Assembly (NCBI GenBank): GCA_001447805.1
Contig: CP013099.1
Span: 3,047,181-3,111,180 of the forward strand
Direction: 5' to 3'
Origin: Candidatus Tenderia electrophaga
Lineage (GTDB): Bacteria > Pseudomonadota > Gammaproteobacteria > Tenderiales > Tenderiaceae
DNA length: 64,000 nt
Shown: positions 26,466-35,265 of the stretch, piece by piece
Numbering within the stretch: the first letter of the stretch is position 1
Layout of the letters: the number at the start of each line of letters is the position of its first letter
Program-made: the position numbers and the translations under genes
The notes under the pieces: model-generated
The model's database searches: none
What the model was told of the DNA's origin: nothing
Seen by the model: only the letters and a program-made list of their open reading frames with translations

Positions 26466-26963
26466 CTAACCTTGTGTCCCACCCTTCTTGGAGACTGCCA
26501 ACGAGATGTTGTTGTAGTTGACGCTGTTACACGTGATCATGATTTTCTTCAGCAGGCGATAGGGGATATGCTTGTCGCCCAAAATGGTGATTTCGCGACG
26601 CGCCTCTTGCTCCGCCGGGATGCGGCTGCGGCCGGCCTGGTATTCCAGTTCTTGTTTCAAGGCCGCGATGAGGTTTTCATCGCTGGCCAGCACTTCGTCC
26701 ACCGAGGCCACCTTGCGACCCTGCACCAACAGGTCCTCCTCGCTCACCATGATGAACAGGGTTTCCTTGGGGCGTTGCTCGGCGATGGATTCGGGCAGCT
26801 GGATCTCCTTGGTGTTGGGGATGTTCTGCACGTCGGAGGAGTTCACCAGCAGGAAGAACACCAGGATGGTGAAGATATCCATCAAGGACACCAGATTGAT
26901 GGCGCTGCGTTTCGAGCGTCCGTGATGGCGCTGCATGCGCCGGGCCCTGCGCGACATCTTCAT
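26466..26963 (-). CDS. ExbD/TolR-family motor protein 1
   Basis: 165 residues: a basic N-terminus ('RRARRMQRHHGRSKRSAINLVSLMDIFTILVFFLLVNSSDV') with the essential membrane Asp in 'SLMDIFTIL', and a periplasmic domain ending 'ITILGDKHIPYRLLKKIMITCNSV'. It forms a proton-driven motor with the ExbB-like protein at 27486. It is spaced 2 bp from the second exbD. Two non-identical ExbD subunits per ExbB, as here, are also found in the AglRQS motor of Myxococcus. Confidence 0.92.
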   Translation of the reverse strand: MKMSRRARRMQRHHGRSKRSAINLVSLMDIFTILVFFLLVNSSDVQNIPNTKEIQLPESIAEQRPKETLFIMVSEEDLLVQGRKVASVDEVLASDENLIAALKQELEYQAGRSRIPAEQEARREITILGDKHIPYRLLKKIMITCNSVNYNNISLAVSKKGGTQG

Positions 26964-26965
26964 GG

Positions 26966-27481
26966 TTAAGGCTTTCCTTTCGCCGCTGGCGCGTCACCCA
27001 GGGCGATGTCGGGGAACAATTCGGCCTGGACGGTCTTGTCGTCGCGTTTCAGTTCGATCAGGCGCGTGGCGTCCATGACGTGGATCAGGCGTTCGTAAGG
27101 CACGTCCGGTTCCAGTAGCAGGGTGGCGACGGTCTCGTCGGGAAAGCGCGCCTTGAGTTCACGCAACAGCTCGCGCAAGGCCTTGAGATCATAGCCTTCC
27201 TCCTCGCTGATCAGCGGAATGCGCTTGAGCACCCGGCCGGGGCGGTCGCCCACCACCAGCGTGTCATCGCGCAGGATGATCTCGAGCTGGAACTCGGGCG
27301 GCGTTTGATCCGCGCGGGTCTCCTCCGCCGACTGCTCCGGCAGGTTCATCTCCAGGATGTTGACCTGGTTGAACACCGCTGTGATGAGCAGAAACGGCAC
27401 CAGGATCACCATCAGATTCATGAAGGCGGTAATATCCAGCTCCGGCGCTTGCCGGTGGGCACGACGAAAACGCGATCTCAT
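26966..27481 (-). CDS. ExbD/TolR-family motor protein 2
   Basis: 171 residues: 'RSRFRRAHRQAPELDITAFMNLMVILVPFLLITAVFNQVNILEMNLP'. Here the motif has 'LDITAFMNLMVIL', so the usual helix Asp is shifted or replaced (N at the expected position, D at the helix start). That suggests a subunit with a changed proton-binding role. The periplasmic domain 'ALRELLRELKARFPDETVATLLLEPDVPYERLIHVMDATR' is typical. It is co-transcribed with exbB upstream (4 bp gap) and exbD1 downstream. Confidence 0.9.
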   Translation of the reverse strand: MRSRFRRAHRQAPELDITAFMNLMVILVPFLLITAVFNQVNILEMNLPEQSAEETRADQTPPEFQLEIILRDDTLVVGDRPGRVLKRIPLISEEEGYDLKALRELLRELKARFPDETVATLLLEPDVPYERLIHVMDATRLIELKRDDKTVQAELFPDIALGDAPAAKGKP

Positions 27482-27485
27482 GGGG

Positions 27486-28133
27486 TCAGCCCGCGCTGCT
27501 GTCCTTGGTGATGATGTTGAGGAATTTCACCGCCGCCATTTCAAAGCTGTCCACCAGCTCGGTGGTCTTGGTGCTGAGGAAGGCGTGCATCAGCAACAGC
27601 GGGATGGCCGCCATCAGGCCAAAGGCGGTGGTATTCATGGCCACCGAAATACTGGAAGACAGCAGGTCGGCCTTTTGCGACGGATCGGCGCTGGCCACGG
27701 CGGTGAAGGCCTGGATCAGACCGATAATGGTGCCCAGCAGGCCCATCAGCGTGGCGATGTTGGCCAGGGTGGCGAGGTAATGGGTGCGCTTTTCCAGGCG
27801 CGGGATAACCTCCATCAGGCCTTCTTCCATGGCGGTCTCGATTTCGTCGCGGTGTTGGGTGCGTTCCTTGATGCGGGCCAGGCCGTAGGCCAGCATGTGA
27901 GAGATGGTGGCCTTGGACTTGGCCGCCAGTTCGCTGGCCTGATCGAAATTGCCGGCCTGGATCAGGGGCACCACGTTGTTCCACATCTTGCGGCTTTTGC
28001 TCTTAGCCGACTGCAAGTAGATAAAACGTTCGATGGCAATGGCGAGGCCCACCGCGAATAGCAGTAGGATGAAATACATGAAAACCCCGCCTTCCTGGAA
28101 GAAGCGCACGATTGTGGAAAAAGCGTCCATCAT
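27486..28133 (-). CDS. MotA/TolQ/ExbB proton channel family protein
   Basis: 215 residues with three membrane helices: 'GGVFMYFILLLFAVGLAIAIERFIYL', then 'LATLANIATLMGLLGTIIGLIQAFTAVA' and 'ISVAMNTTAFGLMAAIPLLLMHAFLSTKT'. The GLLGTxxGLIxaF and NTTAxGLxxAIPxLL motifs are the ExbB/TolQ core. It starts the motor part of the eight-gene operon (order of transcription: 33965 down to 25481). In principle it could also serve the tonB at 1.5 kb, whose own exbB is broken. Confidence 0.93.
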   Translation of the reverse strand: MMDAFSTIVRFFQEGGVFMYFILLLFAVGLAIAIERFIYLQSAKSKSRKMWNNVVPLIQAGNFDQASELAAKSKATISHMLAYGLARIKERTQHRDEIETAMEEGLMEVIPRLEKRTHYLATLANIATLMGLLGTIIGLIQAFTAVASADPSQKADLLSSSISVAMNTTAFGLMAAIPLLLMHAFLSTKTTELVDSFEMAAVKFLNIITKDSSAG

Positions 28134-28213
28134 TGTCTCCTTAGAGCACTTACTTGAGATTGGATAATTGCGTTAAAAAATAGCGGGATCTATCGTAAAC
28201 CCGCCAGTATAAC

Positions 28214-28537
28214 TCATGGTTGTGGCGTACGCTGGCTTTGCAGGATCAGCTCATGATAGCGGATCTGGCGGCGAAAGATTTCCGGATCGATCGGTTCCAG
28301 CACGTCGCTGGCCAGGCTTTTGCTGGCGGGCATTTCGATCTCGCCGGGCTGGCGCCGTTTCCACGGCACGATGTAGAGCACCTTGGGCAGCTCGCTCTGG
28401 CCGTAGACGTTCATGCCCTCGGATTGCAATTGTACCTCCGCGTCCTGGGGCGCGGCAGCGCCCGGCAATAGCGCCAGGCAAAGAACGGCGGTGCCCGTAC
28501 TTAAGGTTCGATACGCCGGCTTAGATCTGCGATCCAT
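28214..28537 (-). CDS. Small secreted protein of the motor operon
   Basis: 107 residues with an N-terminal signal-like segment ('TLSTGTAVLCLALLPGAAAPQ'). The body contains 'SELPKVLYIVPWKRRQPGEIEMPASKSL' and 'LEPIDPEIFRRQIRYHEL'. I do not recognise the family. It overlaps the preceding TPR gene by 37 bp and lies 80 bp before exbB, so it is part of the same transcript. The neighbours suggest an envelope role with the motor complex. Confidence 0.72.
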   Translation of the reverse strand: MDRRSKPAYRTLSTGTAVLCLALLPGAAAPQDAEVQLQSEGMNVYGQSELPKVLYIVPWKRRQPGEIEMPASKSLASDVLEPIDPEIFRRQIRYHELILQSQRTPQP

Positions 28538-29172
28538 ATTTGTACCTGTCTGTCATCCGGTTTCAGTTCAATATAGCGCTGATAATATTCCAGCGCCGCT
28601 GCGGGGGTGTTGAGATACAGCTCCAGCAAGATGCCGGCGTTGCGCAGCAGGTTGCTGTTGTTCGGTGCGATCTCCAGCCCTTGGCGATAAGCCTCCAGGG
28701 CCTTGTCAAAGCGTCCGTCGCGGCGGTATAGCATGCCCAGGTGATTGTAGATTTCCGCATTGCCGGGGTTGAGTTGCTGCGCCCGCTTCAATGCTGTTTC
28801 GGCCGTTTCGTAGTCTTTTTTAGCCAATAGCACCGCGCCCAGGTTGGCATAGGGGCCGGGCAGGTCGGGGTAGCGCTGGGTCATGTCATAAAAAATGGCC
28901 TCGGCCTGGTCGTAGGCCTTGGCCTGCAGGGCCCGCACGCCGCGCTCGAACTCGCTCACCACGGCCGAGGGCAGGGCCGGCTTGTCGCTTTGTTGTGTGC
29001 CCGCCGCTGTACTTTCCGGTTGCGCGTCGCCGCCGCTGGTTGCCTGCTGCGCGCTTGCGCCAGTGGGGGGCTGCGGGGCGCCGGTACTGCTGCAGGCCCC
29101 GAGCAGGGCCGTCAGGCAGACGATGCCTACGCCTCTAATTAGCTGTCGTGGCGGCAAGATCATGGGTTTCAT
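28501..29172 (-). CDS. TPR lipoprotein of the motor operon
   Basis: 223 residues from ATG 29172 (a longer frame begins upstream, but this start places a lipobox, 'CLTALLGACSS', at the right distance). After a Thr/Ala/Gln-rich linker come about four tetratricopeptide repeats: 'AEAIFYDMTQRYPDLPGPYANLGAVLLAKKDYETAETALKRAQQLNPGNAEIYNHLGMLYRRDGRFDKALEAYRQGLEIAPN' (landmarks). It would sit at the outer membrane periplasmic face as an assembly scaffold. It is comparable in type to GltE/AglT of Myxococcus, though not demonstrably orthologous. Confidence 0.86.
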   Translation of the reverse strand: MKPMILPPRQLIRGVGIVCLTALLGACSSTGAPQPPTGASAQQATSGGDAQPESTAAGTQQSDKPALPSAVVSEFERGVRALQAKAYDQAEAIFYDMTQRYPDLPGPYANLGAVLLAKKDYETAETALKRAQQLNPGNAEIYNHLGMLYRRDGRFDKALEAYRQGLEIAPNNSNLLRNAGILLELYLNTPAAALEYYQRYIELKPDDRQVQIWIADLSRRIEP

Positions 29173-31969
29173 TCCTCGCATAACGGGCCGGCACCAATTT
29201 GGCCAGGGCGCCGATGCTGCGTTCAATCCAGTCGTTGTAGATAGCGCCGTCGGTCATGCGGGCGATATTGGTTTCGTGCAGTTCGATGGCCTGTTCCTCG
29301 AAGGGGAAGGCCTGCTCTTCCAGCATCAGCTCGTATTGCTCCATCTCTTCGTCATCGAGGTTGGTGGGGCGATCCGAGTCGAACAGTTTGCGGCTGAAGT
29401 CGGCATACATGTCGGCGATGCGGAAGGTGGCGGCAGTGGTGTATTCCGCCACGCCCAGTTCGGCCGCCTTGTTGTAGGCCTCCAAGGCCTGTTTCATGAG
29501 CTGGTTTTTTAGCTGCATATTGGTGCGGATGGGCTCGACCAGTTCGATCTTGGCATAGCGCTCGTAATGGGGCTCGGCCAGTACGAAGGCGGCCTGCGCC
29601 GCCAGATAGCGGGTGCGATGGGTGCGCTGCGGACCGCCGCTGTGGTCGGCCTCGTAGATCTTCTCGAGTTGAATGCGATAGTAGTTGTCGCGGCCGACGG
29701 CCTTGTGCATCAGACCGGCCTTGTAGAGGGCTTCGATGGCCGGCTCCAGCGGGCTGGGAAACATTTCGGCATAGGCGTTGTAGGTGGTGGCGGCCTTGTG
29801 TCGGTCGCCGGCTTCTTCATACAATTCGGCGGCCTGCCACAGGGCCTCGCGCTTGGCTTCGGGCGAAGCGGCATTGTCGACGATGTCACGCAGCGCCTCG
29901 GCGGCGCGCAACGGGTCCTCCAGGCGCATATAGGCCACCGCCAGTTTTTCTTCCACATCGTTGATCAGCGCGTGCTTGGGATGATTGCGTTTGAAGGCCT
30001 CCAGGGCGTCGGCGGCCTGCTGCCACTGGTCGAGGATGATGTGGGTGGTGGCGATGTCGAATTCGGTCGTGGCGCGGATGGAGGCGTTGGGTACGGTCTC
30101 GATCAGGCGTTTGAATTCTTCGATGGCGCTGGTGACGGCGCCACGGGCGCGGAAATGCTCGGCCTGTTTATAAATACTGGCGGCCAGGCGTTCGCGCACC
30201 TCTTCCTGCAATGGGTCGTCCTCGCCGATGAGCAGGCGCAGCTCTAGATAGAATAGTTCGGCGATTTCGAAGTTCTGCATTTCGAACTGGGTGTTGGCCA
30301 GCACGACGAGGGCGGTGCGGCGGATGTCGGCATCGCTCTTGGGATAGCGGTTGAGGATGGTTTCCGCCGCCATGACGGCATCGCTGTAATGGCGTCCCTC
30401 GTAGAGTTCGTGGGCCGCCTTGGCCAGTACCGCCGGTGCCCTGGGATCCTTGGAGAAGACCTTGGCGAAGGACAGTGCGCTTTGCAGGGCGGACTGGCCC
30501 CAGGCCTTTTTGTCGGGACCGGTGAGTAGTTTGTCCTGCTCGGTATAGGCCACCAGGGCGGCGTAGCCGGCTTCGGCGGCGTCGTCATGGGTGCCGTATT
30601 CATAGGCGGTGCGTTCGAACTCGCGCGCCGCTTCGCCGTAGAGCTTGTCTTCGAACAGGGCCTCGGCCAGCAGGAAGTTGATGTGCGCTGCATCCTCGCC
30701 CCGGGGGAAGTGGGCGAGATAGAGTCGGTACCAGTCGGCGGCCTCCTGAAAGTCGAGCAGGTTGTCGGTTTGCTGGGCCTTGGCGTGGTGGTACTGGGCG
30801 GTATCCAACAGGTGGACCTTGAGGCGCGCGCGTATCCGGGACTGGCTTTGGTTGTCGCTCTTGAGCAGGTAGCGGTAGTAATCGTTGTGGACCGTCTTGT
30901 CGAGGTGTTCGCTGAGGATATCGTAACGGCGTACGAATTCCTTCTTCGCTGCGACGATTTCCTGTTTGGACTTTTGCGTGGTGTAGATATCGATGGCCTT
31001 GTCATGCAGGATCAAGGCGTAGGGGTGCCAGGGGCTACGATCGAAATATGAGCTATAGATCGCGGCGGCGGCGAGCGGCCGCTCCTGTTTGAGATAGAGT
31101 TCAGCCAGCTTCTGATAGACGATGAACTCGTAGACCCGCGCGGATTTACCGCGCAGGTAATTGGTGAGCGCATCCCTGTCGCCCTGCATGGAGATGCACA
31201 GGGTGACGGCGCGAAAGCTGTCGTTGATCAGTTCGACGTCGGAACGCGAAAGATATGCCATTTCGGCCAGTTCCGCCGGGGTGATGTTGCGGCTCAGTTT
31301 TAGATCGAGCACGGTAAAGAACGGGTCGAGCGACGCGCGGCAGCGGTCTTGCTTATAAATGGACCAGGCGTATTTGAACAGGGCCTGCTCGTAAAAGCGG
31401 TTGTTGACCTGGCCGCGGCCGACGATGCCGGCGTAGGCGATTTCGGCGTCATCATAGCGGCCCTCCTGGAACAGCAATTCGCCCAGGCGGAAGCCGACCT
31501 CGTCGGCGCGCTCCGAATTGGGATAGTCGCGCGCGAAGATCTTCAGCGCCTTGACCGCCTTGTCCAGGCGGCCGCTGTGTTCGTAGGCGCGCGCCAGTTG
31601 ATAGATGATGATGTCACGGTCGTAGTAACGCGGATAACGGGTCAACAGCGTTTGATAGGCATCGATGGCCTTGGCGTAGCTTTCCGGGGTGACGTGTTCG
31701 CCGTCGCCTTCTTCATAAAGCCGGTCGATGCGTTGCATTTCCAGGTCACCGAGACGGCGCAGGGCCTTTTCGCTCAGTTCGGCATCACCGCTTTTTTGAA
31801 TCAGTTCTTCATAGGCCTTGATGGCGTCGTCCACCGACGCCGTTACCGGCGCGTCTTTTTTAATCTCGATGGATTTACCCTTGAGGCTGCCCAGAGTATC
31901 GCTGCCGCTGGTGCTGCAGCCGGCGATCACCAAGGCGAGCGGCAAGGCGACCAGTGCACGAGGCTTCAT
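29135..31969 (-). CDS. Large TPR-repeat lipoprotein (944 residues)
   Basis: Signal peptide with lipobox ('LALVIAGCSTS', Cys at residue 18). More than ten TPR-like repeats fill the length, for example 'AIDAYQTLLTRYPRYYDRDIIIYQLARAYEHSGRLDKAVKALKIFARDYPNSERADEVGFRLGELLFQEGRYDDAEIAYAGIV' and 'AEHFRARGAVTSAIEEFKRLIETVPN'. Proteins of this architecture scaffold envelope complexes. It overlaps the next gene (28501-29172) by 38 bp and the previous one (31966) by 4 bp, which implies tight co-expression. Confidence 0.88.
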   Translation of the reverse strand: MKPRALVALPLALVIAGCSTSGSDTLGSLKGKSIEIKKDAPVTASVDDAIKAYEELIQKSGDAELSEKALRRLGDLEMQRIDRLYEEGDGEHVTPESYAKAIDAYQTLLTRYPRYYDRDIIIYQLARAYEHSGRLDKAVKALKIFARDYPNSERADEVGFRLGELLFQEGRYDDAEIAYAGIVGRGQVNNRFYEQALFKYAWSIYKQDRCRASLDPFFTVLDLKLSRNITPAELAEMAYLSRSDVELINDSFRAVTLCISMQGDRDALTNYLRGKSARVYEFIVYQKLAELYLKQERPLAAAAIYSSYFDRSPWHPYALILHDKAIDIYTTQKSKQEIVAAKKEFVRRYDILSEHLDKTVHNDYYRYLLKSDNQSQSRIRARLKVHLLDTAQYHHAKAQQTDNLLDFQEAADWYRLYLAHFPRGEDAAHINFLLAEALFEDKLYGEAAREFERTAYEYGTHDDAAEAGYAALVAYTEQDKLLTGPDKKAWGQSALQSALSFAKVFSKDPRAPAVLAKAAHELYEGRHYSDAVMAAETILNRYPKSDADIRRTALVVLANTQFEMQNFEIAELFYLELRLLIGEDDPLQEEVRERLAASIYKQAEHFRARGAVTSAIEEFKRLIETVPNASIRATTEFDIATTHIILDQWQQAADALEAFKRNHPKHALINDVEEKLAVAYMRLEDPLRAAEALRDIVDNAASPEAKREALWQAAELYEEAGDRHKAATTYNAYAEMFPSPLEPAIEALYKAGLMHKAVGRDNYYRIQLEKIYEADHSGGPQRTHRTRYLAAQAAFVLAEPHYERYAKIELVEPIRTNMQLKNQLMKQALEAYNKAAELGVAEYTTAATFRIADMYADFSRKLFDSDRPTNLDDEEMEQYELMLEEQAFPFEEQAIELHETNIARMTDGAIYNDWIERSIGALAKLVPARYARNETHDLAATTAN

Positions 31970-33432
31970 TGCAGCCCTTCCTCCAGCTCGAAGGTGCCAC
32001 CTTCGATGGCTTGGGCGATGCCGAATTTGATTTGATCCACATGGCCGGCGAGTTGGGCCTGGTAGCGGCTCAGTGTCCTGAGCGCCTCTTGCTTGAGCTG
32101 TTTGAGCTGCAGCTGCCGGGCCTTGTCGATTTGCCGCCCGATGGTCTGGTGGCGCCGCTGAAGCGCGGCGACATCGGCGTCCATCCGGCTGCGATCCTGG
32201 TGTTGTTCAATGGCGCCGATGTCGCTCTCCAGCGACTCGAGTTGGGCGCCGAGTTTGATCAGGGCGCGATATTCCAGCAGGGCGGCCTGGAATTCCGGGT
32301 TGTCGAGCAGCAGCGGCAGGAAGCGTTGCTCCGGTGCTTCCGGGGTATTCTGCCAATGCTCGAGCCAGCCGGTCTCATCAGTCGGAATGGCGCTGATCAG
32401 CTTGGGAAACAGATCGCTGTTGATCTTTTTCTTGGCCTCGTTCATGTCCTGAGTATCGGCATCGATCTGCTTTTGTGCAGCCTGATAGTGCTCGATGGCT
32501 TGATTGAAGGCGCCGGCCTTAGCCAGGGCGTAGGGCACGGCCAGCATGGTTTCGTAGCCGTAGGCGCTGCGGTAGGGACGGCCTTCCAGTTCCATCCAGA
32601 ACACCAGGGCTTGTTCGTAGTTTTGATCGCTGGAATAGCTCCAGCCCATGCCCAGCAGAGCGATGTTGGACAGATGACTCTTGAGGCGCACCTTCTCCAG
32701 GTAGCCACGCGCCTTGTCGGGCTGACCGATCTTGAGCAGCGAATAGCCGAGCGCCAGGTTGGCCTGGTCGCGGATCGCCTCCACCTCCCGGTCGCGGCTG
32801 TCAGCCAGCCGGCCGATCTGGTGCAAGATCAGGGCGCCGTTTTTGTTGCGGTGCTCGATCAGCTGCACGCCGATGTTGAACAATTGATAGAGTGCCCAGC
32901 TCGATTCGTCGTTGATGCGCGGCAGGGCGGCGAGGGCCTCCTGTCGCTTGCCGGCCTCCAGCAGGGCGCGGGCGCGGATGCTGTCGCGTTCGACTCGCTG
33001 GGCCGGACTCAAACTGCGTTTGATATGGGTCAGCGATTGCAGGGCGGCGTCCATGCGCCCCAGCACGAGCTGCAGTTTGGCGTGTTCCAGCCAGGCGCTG
33101 TCGCGCATGCTTTGCGGGCCTACACTTTGGCGCGCCAGACGGGTATACATGGCGAGGGCTTCTTCATGCAGCCCCAGCCTGGCGAAATTGTCGGCCAGAA
33201 ACAGCCGGGCCAGGTCGCGGTCGTCGCCGAGGCGCTTGAGTTTGTCGGCCGCCATCAACATGGCCATGGCGCGAAACCGATCCCCTTCCCGGTACGTCAG
33301 GTAGGCGTGGCCGAGCAAGGGGTTGCTGATTTTTTCCGCCTCGAATTCTTCGCTGTGCGCCGCTGGACTGGCCGTGATACCGCCGAATGCCAGCGCCAGG
33401 GCGATAACGGCGTGACGGCAGCGCGCGCTCAT
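31966..33432 (-). CDS. Periplasmic TPR-repeat protein of the motor operon
   Basis: 488 residues with a signal peptide (cleavage near 'ASPAAHS'). The N-terminal half carries TPR-like repeats ('LTYREGDRFRAMAMLMAADKL', 'HEEALAMYTRLARQS', 'LAKAGAFNQAIEHYQAAQ'). The C-terminal third is a long coiled coil ('IKLGAQLESLESDIGAIEQHQDRSRMDADVAALQRRHQTIGRQIDKARQLQLKQLKQEAL'). Coding overlaps its neighbours by 4 bp on both sides. Function unknown, probably a structural partner of the lipoproteins. Confidence 0.85.
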   Translation of the reverse strand: MSARCRHAVIALALAFGGITASPAAHSEEFEAEKISNPLLGHAYLTYREGDRFRAMAMLMAADKLKRLGDDRDLARLFLADNFARLGLHEEALAMYTRLARQSVGPQSMRDSAWLEHAKLQLVLGRMDAALQSLTHIKRSLSPAQRVERDSIRARALLEAGKRQEALAALPRINDESSWALYQLFNIGVQLIEHRNKNGALILHQIGRLADSRDREVEAIRDQANLALGYSLLKIGQPDKARGYLEKVRLKSHLSNIALLGMGWSYSSDQNYEQALVFWMELEGRPYRSAYGYETMLAVPYALAKAGAFNQAIEHYQAAQKQIDADTQDMNEAKKKINSDLFPKLISAIPTDETGWLEHWQNTPEAPEQRFLPLLLDNPEFQAALLEYRALIKLGAQLESLESDIGAIEQHQDRSRMDADVAALQRRHQTIGRQIDKARQLQLKQLKQEALRTLSRYQAQLAGHVDQIKFGIAQAIEGGTFELEEGLQ

Positions 33433-33965
33433 TGGATCGCCGCCCAGGTGTCGTGGCGGTAGAGGATGTCCGGGCTGCGCTGCTGCAAGAGGGTGGTGAT
33501 GGTGATTTTCAGGTGGTCACGGCCGGGGGATTTGTCCAGCGCGAGCGTTTTGGTGACGCTGCGGCCGCTGCCGGTGACGGTGGTCTTGAGCACATGGGTG
33601 CCGGGCTGCAGCGCGATGACGCCCAATTCCTGCATGGCACCGCCGGTCAGTAGGTCCTGTTCCACGGCCGTCAGGTCGCGCTGGACCACGGTCTGGTCAT
33701 CCAGACTGATACGGATGCTTTGGATTTTCCCCTTGGCGGACGGAGTGATGTCGAGATAAAGGGCCAGCCCTAGCCGCTCCCGGTCTTGGAGTTTTTCTTG
33801 TGCCAGCAGCAGGTCGCGTTGCAGTTCCAGGGTGGCCTGCGTCAGCGCGGCGCGGTCGACGGTGTCGGCCGTCACGGGTTCGGCCGCCTGACTGTGGGAC
33901 AGGGGCAGCAGTACCAAGAGCAGGCGCAGCGAACGGGTAAGCGAGAGTGGTTTGGCCGACAACAA
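33429..33965 (-). CDS. Secreted protein, first gene of the motor operon
   Basis: 178 residues with a signal peptide ('LLLVLLPLSHSQA'). It has a short coiled coil ('ALTQATLELQRDLLLAQEKLQDRERLGLALYLDI') and a beta-rich part that looks like a carbohydrate- or Ig-like fold ('IQSIRISLDDQTVVQRDL', 'LGVIALQPGTHVLKTTVTGSG'). No family name recognised. It is the most upstream gene of the operon running down to 25481. Confidence 0.8.
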   Translation of the reverse strand: MLSAKPLSLTRSLRLLLVLLPLSHSQAAEPVTADTVDRAALTQATLELQRDLLLAQEKLQDRERLGLALYLDITPSAKGKIQSIRISLDDQTVVQRDLTAVEQDLLTGGAMQELGVIALQPGTHVLKTTVTGSGRSVTKTLALDKSPGRDHLKITITTLLQQRSPDILYRHDTWAAIQ

Positions 33966-34056
33966 GAAAAAACCTCTATTTTGATGCGGTATGGGGGGCC
34001 GCCCTACGACAAACGCATTACGTTATACCACACCCTTTTGCCGTTTTGCCAAAACG

Positions 34057-34078
34057 AAGGGGCCTGAAAAGGCCCCTT
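34057..34078 (-). terminator. Rho-independent-type hairpin after prk
   Basis: Perfect 8-bp stem AAGGGGCC / GGCCCCTT with a 6-nt loop, located 36 bp after the prk stop. On the minus strand it is followed by CGTTTTGGC, a short T-run. It likely ends the prk transcript and separates it from the motor operon. Confidence 0.7.
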
Positions 34079-34113
34079 GTCAATAGCACACGGCATGGCC
34101 GTCGCGGCTGAGC

Positions 34114-34986
34114 TTAGCTGGCGGTGCGCTTTTTCTCCATCATGTCGTGGATGATGGGTGTCAGCATGATTTCCATCGCCATCCCCATCTTGCCGGCCGG
34201 CAGGACCATGGTATTGGGGCGTGACATCCAGGAACCCTGCAGCATCTGCAAATAGGTGCTGATGTCGTGCTTCTTCGGATAGCGGAAGCGCACGACGCAG
34301 AAGCTTTCGTCCGGCGTTGGGATGTCGCGGGCGATAAACGGGTTGGAGGTATCCACGATTGGCACGCGCTGGAAGTTGATGTCGGTGCGCGAGAACTGCG
34401 GTGCGATGCAAGTGACGTAGTCAGGCATGCGGCGCAGGATGGTTTCGACCACCGCCTCGGCGGAATAGCCGCGCTCTTTGTTATCGCGATGGATCTTCTG
34501 GATCCACTCCAGGTTGACCGAGGGCACCACGCCTACGAGCAGATCGACCCACTGGGCTACGTCCACATCCTCGGTGACGACGCCGCCGTGCAGGCCTTCG
34601 TAGAACAGGATGTCTGAGCCCGGCTCCACGTCTTCCCAGGGGGTAAAGGTGCCGGGCTCCTGATTGTAAGGGGCGGCCTCATCCTGATTATGCAGGTACT
34701 TGCGTACCTTGCCGGTGCCGGTTTCGCTGTAGCTGCGGAACAGTTCTTCCAGTTTGTCGAAGACATTACCCTCGGGACCGAAGTGACTCAAAGTGCGGTC
34801 TTCGGCCAGGGCCTTGGCAACGGCTTCTTTCATCTCCTTGCGGTCGTACCGGTGGAAGCTGTCACCCTCAACCACGGCGGCCTTGATGCCTTCGCGGCGG
34901 AAGATGTGTTCCATGGCGTTCTTGACGGTCGATGTGCCAGCGCCAGACGAACCGGTTACGGCGACAACGGGATGTTTTCTGGACAT
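34114..34986 (-). CDS. prk: Phosphoribulokinase
   Basis: 290 residues from ATG 34986, with AAGGAGG just upstream. P-loop 'VTGSSGAGTSTVKNAM', substrate loop 'VEGDSFHRYDRKEM', 'HFGPEGNVFDKLEELF', 'FYEGLHGGVV', and 'WIQKIHRDNKERGYSAEAVVETILRRMPDY' match the proteobacterial (class I) enzyme. It makes ribulose-1,5-bisphosphate for RuBisCO, so the host very probably fixes CO2 by the Calvin cycle. RuBisCO itself is not in this window. Confidence 0.96.
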   Translation of the reverse strand: MSRKHPVVAVTGSSGAGTSTVKNAMEHIFRREGIKAAVVEGDSFHRYDRKEMKEAVAKALAEDRTLSHFGPEGNVFDKLEELFRSYSETGTGKVRKYLHNQDEAAPYNQEPGTFTPWEDVEPGSDILFYEGLHGGVVTEDVDVAQWVDLLVGVVPSVNLEWIQKIHRDNKERGYSAEAVVETILRRMPDYVTCIAPQFSRTDINFQRVPIVDTSNPFIARDIPTPDESFCVVRFRYPKKHDISTYLQMLQGSWMSRPNTMVLPAGKMGMAMEIMLTPIIHDMMEKKRTAS

Positions 34987-35265
34987 GGGGTCCTCCTTAA
35001 GCTCAAATGAGATTGCGAAATGGAAACCTGGTGGTATCACTCCCGCGGCGCTTGTGTCAGTGCCTTGCCAGTTGGGGCGGGGGGCTGCTCGTTATTGTTG
35101 ATGCCTGGATACTCGAAAGCGCGCCATTATACTACAACCCCTCGGATTTGCGATGTTTTGCCCGTGGTTTGCAGCCGGCTCGCGGATCTGCCGATATATT
35201 CGTATAGAGACGGTGTTTTGAAGCGCTTCCCGTCGGGCTTGCTAGAGGTGTTAAAGATTAACTGT

